Shown here: piece after piece, positions 30,941-35,106 of the stretch | How the letters are laid out: the number at the start of each line of letters is the position of its first letter | Position numbering within the stretch: position 1 is the stretch's first letter | Source of the DNA: a virus | Virus record (IMG/VR): IMGVR_UViG_3300001533_000599 | Location: 1 to 35,106 of that record | Length of the DNA: 35,106 bases | Strand: one strand, 5' to 3' | Notes under the pieces: generated by a model | The model's input: only the letters and a program-made list of their open reading frames with translations | Told to the model about the DNA's origin: nothing | Database searches by the model: none | Position numbers and translations under genes: made by a program

Positions 30941-31574
30941 TACTAAAATATGGGATGAAGTTTGCACTGTGCCGCCGCAGGCGCAAAAATCTATAAAAGG
31001 CGGTAGACTTTTTGGCATGACTGATATAAGCCCGATTTGGCGGTATCGGAAAATGACGGAGCTTTTTGGTGCGTGCGGCGCTGGGTGGCGATATCGAATA
31101 ATGGATACATGGCAAAATCAACACGGAGAACAGAAAGCCGTTTTTGTAAAAATTGAGCTAGAATATAAAAATGGCGATACGTGGAGTTCTCCTATTCCAG
31201 CAATGGGAGGCAGCATGCTTGCAGAATGGCAAACCGCAAAAGATAAAACAAAATATATTTATTTTTGCGACGAAGCGTATAAAATGGCGTTGACGGATGC
31301 GCTGTCGGTAGCAATGAAAATGATCGGGGTTGGCGCCGATATATACGCAGGTCAATCAGACAGCAAATATACTGTAGCAGGGCAAGAGACAATAAAACCA
31401 CTGGTAAAAAAAGAACCGGCTGAATTGGTAAAAATCAAAGCTGAATTATTGGCGCTTGCAATTGCAAAGGGAATGGATAAACTTGCGCTTGTAAAATGGC
31501 TTGATGCGGAAGATTACAACCGCGAAGATGTGAACGCATTAATGCAAGCAAAAATTGCGCTTGCTAAAATATAA
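30933..31574 (+). CDS. Rad52/Sak-like single-strand annealing protein
   Basis: The 213-residue product from GTG 30933 (GAGGAGG 6 bases upstream) resembles phage Rad52/Sak-type annealing proteins: ISPIWRYRKMTELFGACGAG near 33, then YFCDEAYKMALTDALSVAMK and MIGVGADIYAG near 120-135. A helical C-terminus follows. Together with the SSB just downstream and Gp157 further on it forms a recombination module. The upstream ATG 30837 lies inside another gene and is rejected. Confidence 0.75.
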   Translation: MDNTKIWDEVCTVPPQAQKSIKGGRLFGMTDISPIWRYRKMTELFGACGAGWRYRIMDTWQNQHGEQKAVFVKIELEYKNGDTWSSPIPAMGGSMLAEWQTAKDKTKYIYFCDEAYKMALTDALSVAMKMIGVGADIYAGQSDSKYTVAGQETIKPLVKKEPAELVKIKAELLALAIAKGMDKLALVKWLDAEDYNREDVNALMQAKIALAKI

Positions 31575-31584
31575 GGAGCATAAA

Positions 31585-32013
31585 ATGGCATATTGGAACA
31601 GTGGTACAATTAAGGGCAATCTCACGCGGGATGCTGAAACGGGTGCAACGCAAAGCGGTAAATACATTACTAAGTTTTCTATCGCAGTAAATCACGGCAA
31701 AGAAAAAGTAAGCTATTTTAGCTGCGTTGCTTTTGATTTACCGGACTGGATTAAAGCAGACTTAAAAAAAGGCGTACCGGTTATATGCGAGTATTCATTA
31801 CAGCAGGATAGATGGGAAAAAGACGGCATTAAAAACAGTGTAGTAAAATTGATATGCCAATCAGTCCAGCCTATCCCGCGCGATAAGCAGGAGAAAAACG
31901 CGGACTATGGAAACACCGCGCCGGATCGGGATTTTTTCAATGAAGCCACTGAGCCAAAACGGGAGCCGCTGATTGAGATGGATTCTTTTGCAGACGGGGA
32001 GGTCGTTTTCTAA
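31585..32013 (+). CDS. ssb: Single-stranded DNA-binding protein
   Basis: The 142-residue protein has an SSB OB-fold: IKGNLTRDAETGATQSGKYI, then FSIAVNHGKEKVSYFSCVAF. The C-terminal tail is acidic and ends in a hydrophobic residue (EMDSFADGEVVF), a variant of the usual protein-docking tip. TAAGGAG precedes ATG 31585; the frame from 31555 is rejected. Confidence 0.85.
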   Translation: MAYWNSGTIKGNLTRDAETGATQSGKYITKFSIAVNHGKEKVSYFSCVAFDLPDWIKADLKKGVPVICEYSLQQDRWEKDGIKNSVVKLICQSVQPIPRDKQEKNADYGNTAPDRDFFNEATEPKREPLIEMDSFADGEVVF

Positions 32014-32066
32014 TGCCGGGGATGCATATAATACTTGGCGATACTGGATTTTCTCGGGTAGAATAA
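32013..32066 (+). CDS. Possible 17-aa peptide
   Basis: TAATG coupling with the SSB stop opens a 17-codon frame (MPGMHIILGDTGFSRVE). It has no separate ribosome site. Support is weak. Confidence 0.2.
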   Translation: MPGMHIILGDTGFSRVE

Positions 32067-32087
32067 AAAAACAAATGGAGGCAGGAA

Positions 32088-32510
32088 ATGATGGCTACTC
32101 GTCATTCTGAGAACCTGTACTATACCAGCTCAAAGATTGGGCTGGTATCAATACAGGATGGCAGCACAAAGTTTATTGAACCCGGGCAGGTTATTGCAGT
32201 ACAGATTCCAGAAATAACAGCAAGGGAGCACAATACTATCAAGGGATATTATGGCATGCTGAAAGAGTTTGTCAGTTCAATGCCGGAATGGGCAGCAAGA
32301 AAGTTTTGGTATAACCTTTTGAACCACCTTGCAGTATACCGGTCAGTAGATGTACAAACATTGCACCTAATGTTGAAGGCAATTTTTGACATCAAAAGCG
32401 TATCTTATGAAGAGCTTGGAGAAAACAAAATGAAAGAATATAAAAAAGCAACAGAGTTTTTACTGAAAGAAATGGGCGCCGCGTGGGGCTGGAGAGGAGA
32501 AAAACAATGA
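32088..32510 (+). CDS. Hypothetical recombination-region protein, 140 aa
   Basis: GGAGG precedes the start by 6 bases. The first half (GLVSIQDGSTKFIEPGQVIA) is beta-rich and the second helical. The layout recalls phage NinB or DUF1367-like proteins, which are linked to recombination, but the match is not certain. ATGA couples it to the next gene. Confidence 0.6.
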   Translation: MMATRHSENLYYTSSKIGLVSIQDGSTKFIEPGQVIAVQIPEITAREHNTIKGYYGMLKEFVSSMPEWAARKFWYNLLNHLAVYRSVDVQTLHLMLKAIFDIKSVSYEELGENKMKEYKKATEFLLKEMGAAWGWRGEKQ

Positions 32511-32707
32511 GTAAAGAGTTGAAATCGTATACACTCAATGTAAAGTTGACTAAAGAGGAATATCGCAGAGGAAAAGAATTGAAAACACGGGTTAAGGCTG
32601 CCGGATTGAGCGTCGAGATTGTCCGGGCTGAAGCGATGATTGATCTGTATAATAACCCGGGAAAATATATCGAAAAGGCGATGGCCAGGATGAGGAGGTA
32701 TGTATGA
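32507..32707 (+). CDS. Small ribbon-helix-helix-like protein, 66 aa
   Basis: The sequence SYTLNVKLTKEEYRRGKELK followed by a second helix could be a ribbon-helix-helix DNA-binding fold. The basic C-terminus (MRRYV) supports binding to nucleic acid. AGGAG precedes ATG 32507, which overlaps the previous stop. It could be a regulator, perhaps for one of the palindromes noted here. Confidence 0.5.
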   Translation: MSKELKSYTLNVKLTKEEYRRGKELKTRVKAAGLSVEIVRAEAMIDLYNNPGKYIEKAMARMRRYV

Positions 32708-32928
32708 ACGTCCATTTGATTTGGAAAATCACGGGGATAGCAGTGATTGCAGCATGTTTGATTGATATTTATATCCGGCATTTTTACGGCTTGAAAAAAG
32801 AAAAAACTGAATTGCAACTCCGGCGCGCGCGGTATATATCGGCAATGGCATGGTTTGTTTCTGCTTTCAGCTTGCTGATTATCGGGCTGTTTGCAATTGC
32901 CGAACATATCCGGAGGTTGTTTCTATGA
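32704..32928 (+). CDS. Two-span membrane protein, 74 aa
   Basis: Two hydrophobic helices (IWKITGIAVIAACLIDIYI and FVSAFSLLIIGLFAIAEHI) flank a charged loop. It overlaps its neighbours by 4 bases on each side. The role is unknown; small early membrane proteins can alter the host envelope or block superinfection. Confidence 0.65.
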   Translation: MNVHLIWKITGIAVIAACLIDIYIRHFYGLKKEKTELQLRRARYISAMAWFVSAFSLLIIGLFAIAEHIRRLFL

Positions 32929-33014
32929 TATGGATTATACTTGTTTGCTTGATTATCACAGTACCGGCTTATAAAATGATGCTATCTATTTTAGATGAGG
33001 AGACTAGAAAATGA
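32925..33014 (+). CDS. Single-span membrane mini-protein, 29 aa
   Basis: GGAGG lies 8 bases before the ATG; the frame overlaps both neighbours by 4 bases. Residues 2-16 (IWIILVCLIITVPAY) span the membrane. Coupling on both sides argues for translation. Confidence 0.55.
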   Translation: MIWIILVCLIITVPAYKMMLSILDEETRK

Positions 33015-33595
33015 AAAATCCAGCTATTAAACAGCTAAAAAAAATGCAGGCATGTAAAAAGGGGATTGAATGGTTTAAAAAAAACAAAAAAAGCACATTA
33101 GAAGAAACTATTTTGTATGCAGATTATGAAGGGTTGGGATATGCGAACTGGTATATTGCGCATAGTTTTAATTCTGATAATAAAGTTAGATATGCGATAT
33201 ATGCGGCTGAAAAAGTCCTACATATATATGAGGAGAATTATCAAAATGACAAACGCCCGCAGGATGCTATTAAAGCTGCAAAAAAGTGGATTAAAAATTC
33301 GACAAAGAAAAACAGTTTAGCGGCTTATGCGGCTTATGCGGCGGCTTCTGCGGCGGCTTATGCGGCGGCTTCTGCGGCGGCTTCTGCGGCTTCTGCGGCT
33401 TCTGCGGCTTATGCGGCTTATGCGGCGGCTTCTGCGGCTTATGCGGCGGCTTCTGCGGCTTCTGCGGCTTATGCGGCGGCTTCTGCGGCGGCTTATGCGG
33501 CGGCTTCTGTGGCTGATGTGGCTTATGCGGCAAAAGAAAAAACACTAAGAAATATTGTAAATTATGGTCTTGAATTACTGGAGACTAGAAAATGA
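33011..33595 (+). CDS. Imm-5-like protein with long alanine-rich repeat
   Basis: The 194-residue product has an N-terminal part (VRYAIYAAEKVLHIYEENY followed by DKRPQDAIKAAKKWI, residues 59-94) like the Imm-5-like putative immunity proteins. A 71-residue tract of Ala with Tyr or Ser every third or fourth residue (104-174) and a short C-terminal helix follow. Family members often carry such tracts. The function is not established; the immunity name comes from toxin loci. GAGGAG precedes the start. DNA of the tract is an in-frame minisatellite. Confidence 0.65.
   Translation: MKNPAIKQLKKMQACKKGIEWFKKNKKSTLEETILYADYEGLGYANWYIAHSFNSDNKVRYAIYAAEKVLHIYEENYQNDKRPQDAIKAAKKWIKNSTKKNSLAAYAAYAAASAAAYAAASAAASAASAASAAYAAYAAASAAYAAASAASAAYAAASAAAYAAASVADVAYAAKEKTLRNIVNYGLELLETRK
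33320..33532 (+). repeat. In-frame GCGGCTTMT(GCG) minisatellite
   Basis: The 213-base tract is made almost entirely of the codons GCG, GCT, TAT and TCT in 9- or 12-base units. Length can change in whole units without a frameshift. Strong base bias (no A except in TAT) sets it apart from the AT-leaning surroundings. Confidence 0.95.
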
Positions 33596-33882
33596 CATCA
33601 AAAGATTATCACAATTTAATGCGTGAAAAATCAATACAAAAAAACGGCTTTGTTTGTTTGAATTGTGGGAAGACCGCCGAAGGATTGGCGCACGGAATAC
33701 CTCAAAGAAAACCGGAGCTTGCTGAGTACGGCTGGCGGGTTGTGCATCACTGGAGCAATCTTTACCCTGCCTGCAATTCCTGCAATGCTGGCTTTCAAAA
33801 AAAACAGTATGAGTATTTAGAATATGCAAGTGAAATAATGGAAAAGATAATTGAAGAAGATGGCGAAAAAATACATGGATGA
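33592..33882 (+). CDS. HNH-like zinc protein
   Basis: The 96-residue product has two CxxC pairs (C22/C25 and C61/C64) and an HNH-like core: AHGIP (H34), VHHW (H52/H53) and NLYPACNSCN (N56, N65). HNH nucleases cut DNA, and phage copies often help packaging or replication. Some catalytic positions are unusual, so activity is uncertain. ATGA coupling links it to the previous gene. Confidence 0.7.
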   Translation: MTSKDYHNLMREKSIQKNGFVCLNCGKTAEGLAHGIPQRKPELAEYGWRVVHHWSNLYPACNSCNAGFQKKQYEYLEYASEIMEKIIEEDGEKIHG

Positions 33883-33893
33883 AAGGGTGGCAA

Positions 33894-34526
33894 ATGAAAT
33901 ATATAACAAAAAAAGAGTTAGGGGTATTGAGGATAATATGTACCGAAACGATTCCGGGTATTGTAGATGTTGGGCAGGAGGGGGGATTGATAAACAATGA
34001 AGATAATTTGTCGCAAATAGGAAAGTGTTGGATTTCCGGCAATGCCCGGATTTTCGGCGATGCCCAGATTTTCGGCGATGCACAGATTTCCGGCAATGCA
34101 CAGATTTTCGGCGATGCACAGATTTTCGGCGATGCATGGATTTCCGACGATGCACAGATTTCCGGCGATGCATGGATTTCCGGCGATGCCCAGATTTTCG
34201 GCGATGCACAGATTTTCGGCGATGCATGGATTTCCGACAGTGCACAGATTTCCGGCAATGCACAGATTTCCGGCGATGCGTGGGTAAAAAAATCGACAGA
34301 ATATATGACTATTGGCCCACTCGGTTCAAGAAATGCAGATACAACTTTTTATATCGACTATAAACATGATATATGCGTTACATGCGGGTGCTTTTCTGAT
34401 AGTATTATTATGTTCAAAAAATACGTGATGAATAAGTACTCAAAAAACAGCATTTACGGGATACAGTATCTTGCCGCAATCCAATGCGCAAAAACAATAT
34501 TATCAATAGGAGAAAACAATGACTAA
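33894..34526 (+). CDS. Hexapeptide-repeat beta-helix protein
   Basis: The 210-residue protein has 14 hexapeptides of the type (W/Q/R)-I-(S/F)-(G/D)-(N/D/S)-A at residues 46-129, which predict a left-handed beta-helix as in YdcK-like or polymer-forming proteins. The flanks are a short helical N-terminus and a mixed C-terminus (IGPLGSRNADTTFYIDYKHD). AAGGGTGG precedes ATG 33894; ATG 33879 is an alternative. It may be a scaffold or an inhibitor; the role is unknown. Confidence 0.7.
   Translation: MKYITKKELGVLRIICTETIPGIVDVGQEGGLINNEDNLSQIGKCWISGNARIFGDAQIFGDAQISGNAQIFGDAQIFGDAWISDDAQISGDAWISGDAQIFGDAQIFGDAWISDSAQISGNAQISGDAWVKKSTEYMTIGPLGSRNADTTFYIDYKHDICVTCGCFSDSIIMFKKYVMNKYSKNSIYGIQYLAAIQCAKTILSIGENND
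34029..34280 (+). repeat. Fourteen 18-bp coding repeats
   Basis: The unit is close to GGCGATGCACAGATTTYC, with variants at the W/Q and S/F codons. Each unit is six codons, one coil edge of a beta-helix. Near-identity at the DNA level suggests recent expansion or gene conversion. Confidence 0.95.
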
Positions 34527-34599
34527 TATACATGGTATGCCGGAATGGTTTACAAGGGCAGTAGAAAAACAGCAAAGGCAAGTACAATATATATGCTAA
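34519..34599 (+). CDS. Small hypothetical protein, 26 aa
   Basis: AGGAG precedes the ATG, which lies 8 bases inside the previous gene. The peptide (MTNIHGMPEWFTRAVEKQQR) is amphipathic. It ends 19 bases before the Gp157-like gene. Confidence 0.4.
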   Translation: MTNIHGMPEWFTRAVEKQQRQVQYIC

Positions 34600-34618
34600 T
34601 TACACAGGAGGCGGTAAA

Positions 34619-35106
34619 ATGAAACTGTATGAAATCACAAACCAGTACCAAGAATTACAAGACAAAATTATCCAGACTGCGCAGGATAACGGCGGTGAAA
34701 TACCCGCGGAGCTTATTGACGAGCTAAACGCATTACAGGACACTAAAGAAGAAAAGCTCCGCGCATGCTGCTGTATGTATAAAAACACAATAGCCGACGC
34801 GGACGCAATCGATGCAGAAATAAAACGCCTGCAATCACGAAAGGCAAGCGCGCAAAATCATGCGAATTGGTTGCTTGATTATATCCGGAATAATATACCG
34901 GCAGGTGAAAAACATGAATGGCCTGAAGCCGTGATAAAATGGCGAAAAAGCACGGCGGTCAATATTCTTGACGTGGAAAAAATCCCTGAAGGATATGTGC
35001 AGAAAATCGTTGAACTAAAACCGGATAAAAGAGCAATTGCCGATGTTTTAAAATCCGGCGGTGCTATTTCAGGAGCTGAGCTTGAAGAGCGGCAAAACAT
35101 GAGCGT
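34619..35106 (+). CDS. Gp157-like protein (5' part; ends at 103 across the join)
   Basis: The gene starts at ATG 34619 after AGGAGG. Its helical N-terminus (YEITNQYQELQDKIIQTAQD) and later NHANWLLDYI-type segment with WRKSTAVNI fit the siphovirus Gp157 family, early proteins linked to recombination and, in one streptococcal phage study, to phage resistance. Across the join the protein is 164 residues. Its place after annealing protein and SSB supports a recombination role. Confidence 0.8.
   Translation, partial: MKLYEITNQYQELQDKIIQTAQDNGGEIPAELIDELNALQDTKEEKLRACCCMYKNTIADADAIDAEIKRLQSRKASAQNHANWLLDYIRNNIPAGEKHEWPEAVIKWRKSTAVNILDVEKIPEGYVQKIVELKPDKRAIADVLKSGGAISGAELEERQNMS
35011..35106. repeat. 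Terminal direct repeat, right copy
   Basis: Identical to bases 1-96. It marks the overlap that closes the circle at about 35,010 bp. Confidence 0.9.

Noticed and set aside
33327-33548. Arg/Leu-rich frame in the plus strand
   Set aside because: It is a second frame of the alanine minisatellite with no ribosome site.
33575-34263. Long repetitive minus-strand frames (ASPKI- and HRRKS-type)
   Set aside because: They mirror the 18-base repeat of the beta-helix gene; any frame of a repeat without stops stays open.
33320-34280. CRISPR-like repeat arrays
   Set aside because: The repeats are contiguous coding units without spacers, in frame with genes that have good starts.
33011-34526. Diversity-generating retroelement
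   Set aside because: No reverse transcriptase frame, no template repeat and no adenine-directed variation were found.
1-35106. tRNA or rRNA genes
   Set aside because: No cloverleaf-like or rRNA-like sequence was recognised by eye; a covariance search would be needed to exclude a degenerate tRNA.

Overview
The window is almost certainly one complete, circular, double-stranded DNA phage genome of about 35,010 bp. Its last 96 bases (35011-35106) repeat its first 96 exactly, and a Gp157-like gene runs across the join. Every convincing gene is on the + strand, packed with 1-8 base overlaps and good ribosome binding sites. The virion genes describe a contractile-tailed (myovirus) phage: TerS/TerL, DUF1073-type portal, Mu F-like protein, DUF2213 protease/scaffold, decoration protein, DUF2184-type capsid, neck proteins, DUF3383-type sheath, DUF3277-type tube, tape measure and a full baseplate. 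The DNA is AT-leaning. A LIC_12616-like neck protein and GYTL-type Ig-like repeats common in treponemes hint at a spirochaete (Treponema-like) host; this is inference, not proof. No integrase, CI-type repressor, tRNA or CRISPR array was seen.

Layout. (1) 107-8003, early/replication region: ParB-domain/DNA methyltransferase fusion, a nuclease-like partner, replisome organizer, DUF4942 protein, second ParB-domain protein, KilAC-domain protein, DnaC-like loader, RuvC-like resolvase and several small Cys-rich proteins. Four genes here (388, 2624, 2894, 4615) are preceded by related leaders ending in a G-rich block, a T run and the Shine-Dalgarno; three of them have a promoter and a terminator-like hairpin upstream. 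(2) 8057-8607: small accessory genes and a decayed duplicate. (3) 8632-19394: packaging, head, neck, sheath and tube. (4) 19394-28373: tail chaperone with a programmed -1 frameshift, tape measure, baseplate, fibres. (5) 28442-29983: lysis genes, then terminators. (6) 30213-35106, continuing to 103: a second early operon under a strong promoter with phased A-tracts, with a Rad52/Sak-like annealing protein, SSB, membrane peptides, an Imm-5-like alanine-repeat protein, an HNH protein, a hexapeptide beta-helix protein and Gp157.

How it works together: the two early regions supply replication, recombination and DNA modification. A near-consensus promoter at 12740 can boost the capsid genes. The head and tail genes follow assembly order. 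The lysis cassette closes the late transcript before strong terminators. The most unusual features are the leader family in region 1, the frameshift site T TTT TTC at 19843, an internal scaffold start at 13405, and two neighbouring genes built from in-frame tandem repeats.
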